A DNA stretch of 14,559 nt from JASMHC01 sp964476515 (GTDB lineage Bacteria > Pseudomonadota > Alphaproteobacteria > Rhodobacterales > Rhodobacteraceae). Under the pieces are notes generated by a model. That model had not been told where the DNA came from. It did not search any database and was given only the letters and a program-made list of their open reading frames with translations. Location of the stretch: assembly GCA_964476515.1 (NCBI GenBank), contig CAYZAY010000062.1, positions 1 to 14,559 on the forward strand. The letters are read 5' to 3'. Within the stretch, counting starts at the first letter, position 1; the number at the start of each line of letters is the position of its first letter. A program made the position numbers and the translations under genes. Shown here piece by piece: positions 6,906 to 14,559 of this stretch.

Positions 6906-6952
6906 AAATAGGTGGTCTTTGGTCCAAATGGCTATTTCCGATCTGCTAGAAT
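6906..6952 (+). promoter_or_regulatory. putA promoter region with palindromic candidate PutR operator
   Basis: A perfect 11-base palindrome TTTGGTCCAAA lies at 6918-6928. It is enclosed by a second inverted pair, AAATAG (6906-6911) and CTATTT (6932-6937). A -10-like TAGAAT is at 6947-6952, with no recognisable -35 at the usual distance. That is what one expects of an activator-dependent promoter, and the palindrome is centred near -36. Assignment to PutR is inferred from position. Confidence 0.4.
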
Positions 6953-6978
6953 GAAGTCAGTCAAATGGGAATATGAAG

Positions 6979-9900
6979 ATGATTGATCTTGATCGTAAAT
7001 GGGACCTCAATAAACGCCGTGACGAAGCCGCGCTTTTGGCCGAACTGATTGACGTCGCATCTTTGCCTGAGGCGGCTCGGGCCAGCATTGTGGGAAAGGC
7101 GACTGCACTCGTGCAGGACATCCGCGTCGCATCGCGCCCCGGTCTTATGGATGTTTTCCTAGCCGAATACGGGTTGTCTAACGATGAAGGCGTCGCGCTT
7201 ATGTGTCTGGCCGAGGCGCTGTTGCGTGTTCCTGACGCTGAAACCATTGATGCGCTTATCGAAGACAAGATCGCGCCATCGGATTGGTCCAGTCATATCG
7301 GTCACTCATCGTCCCCTTTGGTCAATGCATCGACATGGGGATTGATGCTGACAGGGAAAGTTTTGGACGAGGGCGATCCGGGAATTGCGGGACGTCTTAG
7401 GTCGATGATCAAGCGTCTGGGTGAGCCGGTCATCCGAACCGCTGTCGGTGGTGCTATGCGCGAAATGGGCCGTCAGTTTGTGCTTGGGCAAACGATCAAG
7501 GACGCCATGAAACGTGCCGCGAAAGCAGAGGCCAACGGTTTCACCTATTCCTACGACATGCTGGGCGAAGCCGCGATGACCGCCGAAGATGCGGTGCGCT
7601 ACGCTGATGCATACTCGAACGCGATCGAAGCCATCGCCGCCGCCTGTGTTCACAATGATATCGCGTCAAACCCCGGTATATCGGTTAAGCTTTCTGCCCT
7701 TCATCCGCGCTATGAAGTCGCCAAGACGAACCGTGTCATGACCGAACTTGTGCCAGTCCTGTTGGAGCTAGTCCGCAAGGCCGCAAAAGCCGGAATGGGG
7801 CTTAATATCGACGCCGAGGAAATGGACCGCCTTGGTTTGTCGATGAAAGTCATCGAAACCGTTATTGCTGATCCGTCGCTCGATGGTTGGGACGGGTTTG
7901 GCGTGGTTGTCCAAGCCTATAGCCGTCGGGCAGGGGACATCATTGATGGTCTCTATGAGATGGCCGAAAAGCATGATCGCCGGATCATGGTTCGCCTTGT
8001 AAAAGGGGCGTATTGGGACACCGAAATCAAACACGCTCAGGTCGAAGGACTAACGGACTTCCCCGTCTTCACCCGAAAAGTTGCCAGTGATGTCAGCTAC
8101 ATAGCCAACGCGCGCCGGTTGTTGAACAAAGTCGACCGGATCTATCCGCAATTTGCGACGCACAATGCCCACACCGTCGCCGCAGTGCTGGAAATGGCAA
8201 AGAACGTCGATCAGTCGGCCTTTGAATTCCAGCGTCTTCACGGCATGGGCGAAGCCTTGCACAACATCGTGCACAAATCAGAAGGCACACGCTGCCGGAT
8301 CTATGCACCTGTTGGTGCACATCGGGATTTGCTGGCCTATCTCGTCCGCAGGCTGCTTGAAAACGGTGCCAACTCATCATTCGTGAACCAGATTGTCGAT
8401 GAAAGCGTTCCTCCATCCGAAGTAGCTGAATGTCCGTTCAAGGCGCTTGCTGCGGCACCGGCATCTTACGAGCCGAAATTGGTTAAAGGACCTGATCTGT
8501 TCGCACCTCAGCGGCCAAATTCGATTGGGTTTGATCTTAACGACACCTTGGACTTGGATCGGATAAATGCAGTCCGCACACGGCCAGAAAATTTCGCCGT
8601 TAAGCCCATTGTTGCCGTGTCCTGTCAGGGCGCCGAGACCAACCCGTGCTTTAATCCAACTACCGGCGATCAGATCGGCACCGTAACCTTGGCAAGCCAA
8701 GCAGATGTTGAAGCTGCGATTAGCGCTGCATCCCCGTGGGACGCCCCAGCATCGGAACGTGCCAAAATCCTGAACCGCGCAGCTGATCTATACGAAGAAG
8801 ATTTCGGTGCAATCTTTGCATTGCTGGCGACCGAGGCCGGAAAATCCTTGATGGACGCTGTCGCTGAATTGCGGGAAGCCGTTGATTTCCTTCGCTACTA
8901 CGCCGCTGAAGCGCAAAGCCTGATTGCGCCGCCGCGCGGTGTCGTTTCTTGCATTTCCCCTTGGAACTTCCCTCTGGCGATTTTCTCGGGTCAGATTTCC
9001 GCGGCGCTGGCTACAGGAAACGCTGTTCTGGCCAAGCCAGCCGAAACGACCCCGGCAATTGCAGCTTGGGGCATAAACAAGATGATCGAGGCAGGTGTCC
9101 CACGCACGGCGCTTCAACTTCTTCCGGGCGCTGGCAGCATCGTTGGCGCTGCGATCACCTCTGATCCGCGTGTTCGGGGGGTCGCCTTTACGGGGTCAAC
9201 CGCGACTGCGAAACGTATTCAATGGGCCATGGCGACGAATTGCAAACCGGGCACCCCATTGATCGCGGAAACCGGTGGTTTGAACGCAATGATCGTTGAT
9301 TCAACCGCTTTGCCGGAACAAGCAATCCGCGATGTGGTTGCGTCGTCTTTTCAGTCCGCTGGCCAGCGCTGTTCGGCCCTAAGATGCCTGTACGTTCAAG
9401 AAGACATCGCCCCTCATTTCACCAAGATGCTGATCGGCGCAATGAATGAGCTAGAAGTTGGCGATCCTTGGAGCCTTGAAACCGACGTTGGTCCGGTCAT
9501 TGATCGCGCCGCGCAAAGCGACATCCTTGCCTATATCGACCAAGCGTCAAAGGACGGGCGTGGTCTTCACCAAGTTGCATGCCCATCAGATGGTCACTTC
9601 GTTCCGCCGACGCTGTTAAGCGTATCGGGCATCAGCGATATGGAGAAAGAAGTTTTCGGCCCAGTTCTTCACATAGCAACCTTTAAAAGCGACGAGCTGG
9701 ATCAAGTCATTGCGGACGTGAACGCGACCGGTTTTGGGCTGACATTTGGTCTTCACACCCGCATTGACGAGCGCGTTCAAAAGATCGCTGACGCCGTAAA
9801 CGCTGGCAATATCTACGCAAACCGGAACCAGATCGGAGCTATCGTGGGTAGCCAACCCTTTGGCGGCGAAGGTTTATCCGGGACCGGTCCTAAGGCTGGT

Positions 9901-10419
9901 GGCCCTGCGTATTTGCACCGGTACACACGCAATGATGCACCCGTTGCAGGCGATGATGCAAAGACAACAGCCAACACGTCAGCCCTGCAATCCACACTTT
10001 CAGCAATGGAAACTGACCAGCAAGTTCAAGAAACAACCATTCTTCCCGGCCCGACCGGAGAGCTGAACCGGCTATCCACAGTTTCCAGATCCCCTGTCCT
10101 TTGCCTCGGTCCCGGGACCAAGGCGGCGGCAGAACAAAAAGACGCGATATTCGGGTTGGGCGGTCAGGCGATTGCGTGTGATCAGGCGTTAGAAGCAGAC
10201 GCGATGACCTCGCTTGCCGATCTCGGCGGTGTATTGTGGTGGGGCAGTGATGAAACGGCCAAAGACTATGCGCTTGCACTCGCAAAGCGCGACGGCCCGA
10301 TCATCCCGCTGATCGTTGATCAACCCGACAAAGGCCACGCGGTGTTGGAACGGCACCTATGCGTCGACACCACGGCTGCAGGTGGGAACGCAAGCCTGTT
10401 GTCGGGTGAAGACGGCTAG
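6979..10419 (+). CDS. putA: Bifunctional proline dehydrogenase / L-glutamate-gamma-semialdehyde dehydrogenase (type-B PutA)
   Basis: The 1146-residue enzyme converts proline to glutamate. An FAD proline dehydrogenase barrel (about 190-475) shows YSYDMLGEA, NIDAEEMDRL, VRLVKGAYWD, ATHNAHT and RIYAPVGAHRDLLAYLVRRL. The P5C dehydrogenase domain (about 560-980) shows SPWNFPLAIF, FTGSTATAKR, the base E764 in AETGGLNA, the nucleophile C798 in SAGQRCSALR, EVFGPVL and GSQPFGGEGLSGTGPKAGGP. About 160 further residues form the C-terminal domain of type-B PutAs such as the roughly 1127-residue Rhodobacter capsulatus enzyme; this domain helps seal the channel that passes the intermediate between active sites. 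There is no N-terminal ribbon-helix-helix, so the enzyme is not its own repressor, and control probably falls to the divergent putR. GGGA is 8 bases before ATG 6979 but only 2 before ATG 6973, so I prefer 6979. Confidence 0.96.
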   Translation: MIDLDRKWDLNKRRDEAALLAELIDVASLPEAARASIVGKATALVQDIRVASRPGLMDVFLAEYGLSNDEGVALMCLAEALLRVPDAETIDALIEDKIAPSDWSSHIGHSSSPLVNASTWGLMLTGKVLDEGDPGIAGRLRSMIKRLGEPVIRTAVGGAMREMGRQFVLGQTIKDAMKRAAKAEANGFTYSYDMLGEAAMTAEDAVRYADAYSNAIEAIAAACVHNDIASNPGISVKLSALHPRYEVAKTNRVMTELVPVLLELVRKAAKAGMGLNIDAEEMDRLGLSMKVIETVIADPSLDGWDGFGVVVQAYSRRAGDIIDGLYEMAEKHDRRIMVRLVKGAYWDTEIKHAQVEGLTDFPVFTRKVASDVSYIANARRLLNKVDRIYPQFATHNAHTVAAVLEMAKNVDQSAFEFQRLHGMGEALHNIVHKSEGTRCRIYAPVGAHRDLLAYLVRRLLENGANSSFVNQIVDESVPPSEVAECPFKALAAAPASYEPKLVKGPDLFAPQRPNSIGFDLNDTLDLDRINAVRTRPENFAVKPIVAVSCQGAETNPCFNPTTGDQIGTVTLASQADVEAAISAASPWDAPASERAKILNRAADLYEEDFGAIFALLATEAGKSLMDAVAELREAVDFLRYYAAEAQSLIAPPRGVVSCISPWNFPLAIFSGQISAALATGNAVLAKPAETTPAIAAWGINKMIEAGVPRTALQLLPGAGSIVGAAITSDPRVRGVAFTGSTATAKRIQWAMATNCKPGTPLIAETGGLNAMIVDSTALPEQAIRDVVASSFQSAGQRCSALRCLYVQEDIAPHFTKMLIGAMNELEVGDPWSLETDVGPVIDRAAQSDILAYIDQASKDGRGLHQVACPSDGHFVPPTLLSVSGISDMEKEVFGPVLHIATFKSDELDQVIADVNATGFGLTFGLHTRIDERVQKIADAVNAGNIYANRNQIGAIVGSQPFGGEGLSGTGPKAGGPAYLHRYTRNDAPVAGDDAKTTANTSALQSTLSAMETDQQVQETTILPGPTGELNRLSTVSRSPVLCLGPGTKAAAEQKDAIFGLGGQAIACDQALEADAMTSLADLGGVLWWGSDETAKDYALALAKRDGPIIPLIVDQPDKGHAVLERHLCVDTTAAGGNASLLSGEDG

Positions 10420-10541
10420 GACTGCCGCAAAGGACGTCATTACTGGGGCAGGCAATGCGGTGCAGGAGATCAGGCTGATCAAGCCCAGCAAAAGAGTTGA
10501 TTCTGGATGGTGTGGACCAAGTCATCTTGAATCAAGGCTCA

Positions 10542-10565
10542 CAATCGCCTTAAGCAATTGATTTT
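10542..10565 (+). terminator. Weak candidate terminator downstream of putA
   Basis: CAATCGC (10542-10548) and GCAATTG (10554-10560) pair with one mismatch around a 5-base loop and are followed by ATTTTT. The stem is short and AT-rich. The preceding part of the gap (10420-10541) shows no gene or other structure. Confidence 0.35.
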
Positions 10566-10587
10566 TAACAATGTTCGAAGATGCAAT

Positions 10588-10662
10588 TGGCATCCCGTAG
10601 GGGAATCGAACCCCTCTTTCCAGGTTGAAAACCTGGCGTCCTAACCGATAGACGAACGGGAC
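10588..10662 (-). tRNA. tRNA-Glu (anticodon UUC)
   Basis: Read on the minus strand, the 75-base sequence starts GTCCCGT and ends ACGGGAT-G-CCA, a 7-bp acceptor stem with one G-U pair and an encoded CCA tail. The D arm carries the TCGGTTAGGA type of loop. The anticodon arm is CCAGG-TTTTCAA-CCTGG, which places TTC at positions 34-36 (10627-10629 on the plus strand). The T arm is GGGG-TTCGATT-CCCC, with the outer pair A/T-type closing. The anticodon decodes GAA and GAG as glutamate. It sits between the convergent 3' ends of putA and recJ and has its own promoter-like sequence upstream. tRNA genes are common integration targets, but no integrase or duplicated tRNA end is visible here. Confidence 0.96.
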
Positions 10663-10680
10663 GCGCTTAGCGTGAGGCGG

Positions 10681-10709
10681 TATTTAGAAAATGCGACGCC
10701 CGTGCGCAA
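10681..10709 (-). promoter_or_regulatory. Candidate promoter of the tRNA-Glu gene
   Basis: On the minus strand TTGCGC (10704-10709) and TAAATA (10681-10686) are separated by 17 bases, about 18 bases before the mature tRNA 5' end. Spacing and position suit a stable-RNA promoter. Confidence 0.5.
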
Positions 10710-10741
10710 GGGGAAAAGTCAGGAAAAACGAAGAAAGTTTT

Positions 10742-10760
10742 AAAGCCAATTTTTGTGGCT
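10742..10760 (-). terminator. Weak candidate terminator of recJ
   Basis: AGCCA (10744-10748) and TGGCT (10756-10760) form a 5-bp stem with a 7-base loop two bases after the recJ stop. On the minus strand it is followed by TTTAAAACTTT. The stem is short, so read-through into the tRNA gene is possible. Confidence 0.3.
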
Positions 10761-10762
10761 GC

Positions 10763-12502
10763 TTACGCCCTTGCTGCATCCTCTAGACGTAGCTGAACCT
10801 GCGTACGTCCGCCCCAATGATTAAGCTCTAGACGACCAGCTAGATGGAATCTCTGGCCAGCGTGATTCATCAGGATTTCGCCGATAGGGTTGTCAAAGGC
10901 ACCAAAGGCGATGGCATCCAATCGCGGCCCTGTGCCGTCAGAAAACGAAAGCTTGAGATGCGATGTCCCGACCTTTTTCGCAAAAGCAATCCGCATCTCG
11001 GGAAAGACAAATCGCGGGGCAGGGGAAGAGGCCCCGAATGGGCCGGCGTCTTCGATTTGTTCGATCAGCTCAACACTCGCTCCGCCCGGCATAAGCACTC
11101 CGTCAACCTTAAGATCAGCAGCACCGAGTTCCCCAGCGCCCTGTTTGGCAAGAAGTTCGGATAGACGGTTCATCGCCTCTTCAAGCTTGTCACGCGCGAC
11201 TGTCAGCCCCGCAGCCATCTTGTGACCGCCGCCTTTGAGCAGCAGACCTTCCTGCGCCAACCGGTGGATTTGCGCCCCAAGGTCGATGCCCGAAACCGAG
11301 CGACCCGACCCTTTGCCTTCGTCGCCGTCAAGACCGATGACGATCGCAGGTCTGTTCGTGGTCTCTTTTAGACGTGAGGCGACGATACCCACCACACCCG
11401 GATGCCAGCCTTCACCAGCAGCCCAGACAAGCGGCGCATCCAACCCACGTTCTTCGGCTTGTTCAGTCGCGGCCTGACGGACGTGATCTTCGACCGCGCG
11501 GCGTTCGCTGTTTAGGTCGTCAAGCTTCTGGGCAATTGATAGCGCTTCGTTCGGGTCGTGCGTGCTAAGCAGTCGCGCCCCAAGATCAGCTTTACCGATG
11601 CGGCCACCCGCGTTCACGCGGGGTCCAAACATAAAGCCCAGTGTTTGACTGGACGGGGCCTTGTCCAGCTTTGTGACGTCTGCAAGGGCCGCAAGCCCGG
11701 GCCGTTCGCGCCGAGCCATGATTTTCAACCCTTGACGCACAAAGGCGCGGTTGACGCCTATCAGCGGGGCGACGTCTGCTACTGTTGCAAGGGCCACCAA
11801 GTCCAGCATCGCCATCAGGTCAGGCCCTGTCTGCCCGCTTTCACGCAGCTGACGACCCGTTTCCACCAGCAAAAGAAAAACAACCGCCGCCGCACAAAGA
11901 TGGGCGAGGTCGCCACTTTCATCCTGTCGGTTTGGATTAACGACCCCGAGAGCAGGGGGAAGGGTTTCACCACCCAAGTGGTGGTCCAGAACAAGCACGT
12001 CCGCGTCACTGGCCGCAGCAATGGCGTCATGCGAAAGCGTACCGCAGTCAACACAGATGATCAGGTCGTGATGCTCTGCCAGCTTGCGCATGGCCGGTTC
12101 GTTGGGGCCGTAACCTTCGGTTATACGGTCGGGCACGTAGAGGGTCGCTGGGCGGCCAAGCTGGCGCAGCCAGTCAATCAAAAGCGCAGCAGAGCTTCCC
12201 CCGTCCACGTCATAATCGGCAAAGATGGCGATCTTTTCGCTGTCATGAACCGCGCGCAACACGCGGGTCGCGGCCAGTTCCATGTCTTTGATGGATCGCG
12301 GGTCAGGCAGCAGGTCTTTCAGGGTCGGCGTAAGAAAGCTGTCAACCTCGGGCGCGGCGATATCGCGCTTGGCCAGAATTTGGCACAACGCAGCAGGAAG
12401 ACCGGATTGTTGGCTAAGAGCTTCGGCTTGGCGTTGATGTTCCGGCGCTGGACCTATCCAGCGCCGTCCTGTCAGCGATGCCTCGACCCCGAGAAAGGAC
12501 AC
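10763..12502 (-). CDS. recJ: Single-stranded-DNA-specific exonuclease RecJ
   Basis: The 579-residue protein is a DHH/DHHA1 phosphoesterase that degrades single-stranded DNA 5' to 3' in recombinational repair (RecF pathway), mismatch repair and base-excision repair. Metal-binding motifs are in order: DYDVDG (96-101), VDCG (151-154), LDHH (172-175) and VNPNR (188-192). A DHHA1-type block follows with HPGVVGIVASRL, GSGRSV and GGGHKMAAGLTV, then a C-terminal OB-like domain. The length is usual for alphaproteobacterial RecJ. The start is GTG at 12500-12502, immediately next to the glpX stop (TAA then GTG, no gap). I keep it because MSFLGVE is the N-terminus I expect for Rhodobacterales RecJ. The abutting arrangement suggests co-transcription and possibly translational coupling with glpX. 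Confidence 0.95.
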   Translation of the reverse strand: MSFLGVEASLTGRRWIGPAPEHQRQAEALSQQSGLPAALCQILAKRDIAAPEVDSFLTPTLKDLLPDPRSIKDMELAATRVLRAVHDSEKIAIFADYDVDGGSSAALLIDWLRQLGRPATLYVPDRITEGYGPNEPAMRKLAEHHDLIICVDCGTLSHDAIAAASDADVLVLDHHLGGETLPPALGVVNPNRQDESGDLAHLCAAAVVFLLLVETGRQLRESGQTGPDLMAMLDLVALATVADVAPLIGVNRAFVRQGLKIMARRERPGLAALADVTKLDKAPSSQTLGFMFGPRVNAGGRIGKADLGARLLSTHDPNEALSIAQKLDDLNSERRAVEDHVRQAATEQAEERGLDAPLVWAAGEGWHPGVVGIVASRLKETTNRPAIVIGLDGDEGKGSGRSVSGIDLGAQIHRLAQEGLLLKGGGHKMAAGLTVARDKLEEAMNRLSELLAKQGAGELGAADLKVDGVLMPGGASVELIEQIEDAGPFGASSPAPRFVFPEMRIAFAKKVGTSHLKLSFSDGTGPRLDAIAFGAFDNPIGEILMNHAGQRFHLAGRLELNHWGGRTQVQLRLEDAARA

Positions 12503-13465
12503 TTAGCGTGGGTTGCGGTAAACCATGCGGCGAACCGAACCAGTTTTGGAACGCATGAGGATCGTTTCAGTGGTCAGATAACCGACTTCGCGTTTGATGC
12601 CGGGAACCAGCGAACCATCGGTTACGCCAGTCGCTGCAAAAATCACGTCGCTGGTCACCATTTCATCGCGCGAATAAATGCGGTCATAGTCGGTAATGCC
12701 AGCCTTGGCCGCGCGGCCACGCTCGTCATCGTTGCGGAACAACAGGCGGCCGTAGATCTGGCCACCCATGCATTTCAGTGCCGACGCGGCCAGAACGCCT
12801 TCGGGCGCGCCACCTTGACCCATATACATGTCGATACCAGTGATATCCGGTTCTGCGCAGTGCATAACGCCAGCGACGTCACCGTCGGTTATCAGACGGA
12901 TAGCAGCACCGGTCGAGCGGACTTCGGCGATCATGTCCTGATGGCGGGGGCGCTCAAGGATACAGACGGTAATGTCGCGGGTTTCGCAGCCCTTTGCAGC
13001 CGCCAGTGCGTGGACACGTTCAGCAGGCGACATATCGAGCGTGACAACGCCCTGTTCAAAGCCCGGGCCAATAGCCAGCTTGTCCATGTAGGTATCTGGC
13101 GCATGCAGCATCGAACCGCGTGGGCCCATTGCGATAACGGCCAAAGCGTTGGGCATATCTTTTGCGGTCAGCGTCGTGCCTTCCAGCGGGTCTAGGGCGA
13201 TATCCACACCCGGACCATTACCGGTGCCGACTTCTTCACCGATGTACAGCATCGGTGCTTCGTCACGTTCGCCTTCGCCGATGACAACAACGCCTGCGAT
13301 ATCAAGCAGGTTTAGCTGAGTGCGCATCGCGTCAACTGCCGCTTGGTCAGCGGCTTTTTCATCGCCGCGCCCTATCAGGTCGGCTGAAGCAATCGCCGCT
13401 GCTTCGGAAACGCGGGCAAGACCCAACGAAAGCATGCGGTCGTTAAAATCAAGAGTGTCGGTCAT
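12503..13465 (-). CDS. glpX: Fructose-1,6-bisphosphatase class II
   Basis: The 320-residue enzyme hydrolyses fructose-1,6-bisphosphate to fructose-6-phosphate, the committed step of gluconeogenesis, in the cytoplasm with a divalent metal. GlpX-type signatures are clear: VIGEGERDEAPML (61-73), DIALDPLEGTTL (88-99) and DITGIDMYMGQGGAPEGVLA in the C-terminal half. The lysine- and arginine-rich tail SKTGSVRRMVYRN is typical of the family. The start at 13465 has AAGGA 7 bases upstream. In this window it serves the three-carbon units released by GlpK-GlpD and the carbon from proline, although it is not in the same operon. It lies 158 bases downstream of hom and directly upstream of recJ, a hom-glpX-recJ order I recall as conserved in Rhodobacterales. 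In some relatives GlpX-type enzymes also accept sedoheptulose-1,7-bisphosphate; the sequence does not show this. Confidence 0.95.
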   Translation of the reverse strand: MTDTLDFNDRMLSLGLARVSEAAAIASADLIGRGDEKAADQAAVDAMRTQLNLLDIAGVVVIGEGERDEAPMLYIGEEVGTGNGPGVDIALDPLEGTTLTAKDMPNALAVIAMGPRGSMLHAPDTYMDKLAIGPGFEQGVVTLDMSPAERVHALAAAKGCETRDITVCILERPRHQDMIAEVRSTGAAIRLITDGDVAGVMHCAEPDITGIDMYMGQGGAPEGVLAASALKCMGGQIYGRLLFRNDDERGRAAKAGITDYDRIYSRDEMVTSDVIFAATGVTDGSLVPGIKREVGYLTTETILMRSKTGSVRRMVYRNPR

Positions 13466-13502
13466 TCAAAATTCCTTAATCGATCAAGGCGGCGTTAGAG
13501 TG

Positions 13503-13531
13503 GTTTTAGAGGCCACGCAAACGCGACACAA
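13503..13531 (-). promoter_or_regulatory. Candidate promoter of glpX-recJ
   Basis: On the minus strand TTGTGT (13526-13531) and TAAAAC (13503-13508) are separated by 17 bases, giving a leader of about 30 bases before the glpX ATG. It would allow glpX-recJ expression independent of hom. Rest of the hom-glpX gap: a short inverted repeat at 13607-13629 without a T run. Confidence 0.35.
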
Positions 13532-13623
13532 GGCGCGAGCGGCCACTATGGACGCATATTCCGGCTAGTTTTGCGCAAATTCGTATAGGTGCCAAGCATG
13601 ACGATAGTCTGAACGCTGAACGA

Positions 13624-14559
13624 TCAGACATCCTCGATGCGCAGTGCAACGGGTTGACCCTGCACCACACCGGTTTCAGGCAGACCATCCAGTGCGCCTG
13701 ATAGGGCATCCCATTTGCATGCATGGGTTACGATCAGAACCGGTGCGATGTCTTTTTCGTGGTTTGATTGACGCATTCGGTCAATTGAAACCCCTGCGGT
13801 GCCAAGAGCCGAAGCAACAGCCGCCAGCGCACCTGGTTTGTCCTGAAGCTCCATCCGGATGTAATAGGGCGTTTCAGCGGTGCTGGCCGTCGATTTGGCC
13901 TTTTCCAGCGTCGTGGCAGGTTGTCCGAACGTGGTCATCCGCAATCCGCGTGCAATATCGCAAATGTCACCCATGACAGCGCTTGCCGTAGGACCTTGGC
14001 CCGCACCAGCGCCACGAAGGACGATCTGGCCGACGGAATCGCCTTCGACGACAACCATGTTCGTGCCGCCATCCAACTGACCAAGCGGCGAATTGGCAGG
14101 CACAAGACAAGGGGCCATGCTTTGCGATAGCCCTTCGTCTGTCATCTTGGCGGTGCCAAGCAGTTTGATGCGGTAACCCATCTCGGCTGCGTGGTGAATA
14201 TCTTCGATTTTGATCCGGTCGATACCTTCCAGATACATGGCGTTGAAATCAACCTGAGTACCAAAGGCGATTGACGACAAGATCGACAGCTTGTGTCCCG
14301 CGTCGATACCGCCGACGTCCAGCGTCGGGTCAGCTTCAAGATAGCCAAGCGCGTCAGCTTCTTTGAAAACCTCGTCATAGGGCAGGCCAGCATTTTCCAT
14401 GCGGGTCAGAATGTAGTTACAGGTGCCGTTCATCACGCCCATCACGCGGCTGAATTCGTTACCTGCAAGACCTTCCGTCAAAGACTTGATGATCGGAATT
14501 CCGCCCGCAACAGCGGCTTCGAAACGGATAACGGCCCCATTGCTTTCTGCTAGCACGGC
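13624..14559 (-). CDS. hom: Homoserine dehydrogenase (partial, C-terminal 311 residues)
   Basis: The frame is open to the right edge, so the N-terminal NAD(P)-binding domain, roughly the first 115-120 of about 430 residues, is outside. The enzyme reduces aspartate-4-semialdehyde to homoserine, the branch point toward threonine, methionine and isoleucine. Visible parts (numbered from the edge) are the catalytic domain with VMNGTCNYIL (42-51), ADPTLDVGGIDAGHKLSIL (76-94, including the catalytic-region lysine) and GAGAGQGPTASAVMGD (183-198). A C-terminal ACT domain follows (about 231-305: PYYIRMELQDKPGALAAVAS), the usual site of threonine feedback control. It is a monofunctional enzyme, with no aspartokinase visible. 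The stop is TGA at 13624-13626. Confidence 0.95.
   Translation of the reverse strand, partial: AVLAESNGAVIRFEAAVAGGIPIIKSLTEGLAGNEFSRVMGVMNGTCNYILTRMENAGLPYDEVFKEADALGYLEADPTLDVGGIDAGHKLSILSSIAFGTQVDFNAMYLEGIDRIKIEDIHHAAEMGYRIKLLGTAKMTDEGLSQSMAPCLVPANSPLGQLDGGTNMVVVEGDSVGQIVLRGAGAGQGPTASAVMGDICDIARGLRMTTFGQPATTLEKAKSTASTAETPYYIRMELQDKPGALAAVASALGTAGVSIDRMRQSNHEKDIAPVLIVTHACKWDALSGALDGLPETGVVQGQPVALRIEDV

Noticed and set aside
6856..6927. Longer putR start at 6927 or 6876
   Set aside because: The added residues are hydrophobic and unlike Lrp N-termini, they cover the AT-rich promoter region, and no ribosome binding site precedes either ATG.
10588..10662. tRNA-Glu as an attachment site of a genomic island
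   Set aside because: No integrase, no duplicated tRNA 3' end and no compositional change is visible on either side within the window.
11558..13195. 545-codon open frame on the plus strand opposite recJ and glpX
   Set aside because: It is antisense to two genes with unmistakable family motifs. Its translation is rich in H, R, Q and C without any domain pattern. Long antisense frames arise from codon bias in such genomes.
13607..13629. GTCTGA/TCAGAC inverted repeat spanning the hom stop as a terminator
   Set aside because: Only 6 bp with an 11-base loop and no T run on the minus strand. Probably chance.

Overview
The window reads as a chromosomal segment of an alphaproteobacterium, most likely a marine Rhodobacterales (Roseobacter-type) bacterium. 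This rests on three observations: a type-B PutA without a DNA-binding domain, paired with a divergent Lrp/AsnC-type PutR; the order hom-glpX-recJ; and a DgoK-family gene next to glyA. Base composition looks moderate and even, and there is no insertion sequence, integrase, phage gene or CRISPR array. The genus assignment is inference, because no search could be run.

Layout from left to right. (1) Positions 1-62 hold the last codons of glyA on the plus strand, followed after 8 bases by a convergent 2-keto-3-deoxygalactonokinase-family gene (71-1045, minus) whose phosphate-binding motifs look altered. (2) A leader of about 235 bases then leads into glpD-glpK on the plus strand (1282-4331), joined by an ATGA overlap. 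The leader contains a 12-codon open frame with a strong ribosome binding site directly before glpD. (3) Positions 4383-4638 carry a decayed remnant of a TetA-like MFS efflux gene with a large internal deletion. (4) A good terminator at 4725-4752 serves the minus-strand aldehyde dehydrogenase gene (4783-6219). (5) putR (6400-6855, minus) and putA (6979-10419, plus) form a divergent proline-catabolism locus with a perfect palindrome over the putA promoter. (6) A tRNA-Glu(UUC) gene lies at 10588-10662 (minus) with its own promoter. (7) The minus-strand run hom (3' part, entering from the right edge), glpX and recJ fills 10763-14559.

Functionally, most of the window is central and catabolic metabolism. 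GlpK and GlpD convert glycerol to glycerol-3-phosphate and then dihydroxyacetone phosphate. GlpX (class II fructose-1,6-bisphosphatase) is the gluconeogenic enzyme that such three-carbon feeding needs. PutA takes proline to glutamate under PutR control, and the nearby aldehyde dehydrogenase shares a near-palindromic TTGG/CCAA sequence upstream with putA. Hom, glyA, recJ and the tRNA are housekeeping genes.

No clear undescribed multi-gene system is visible. The observations most worth a second look are the DgoK homologue with degenerate nucleotide-loop motifs, the mini-ORF in front of glpD, the MFS gene remnant, and the candidate shared PutR operator.
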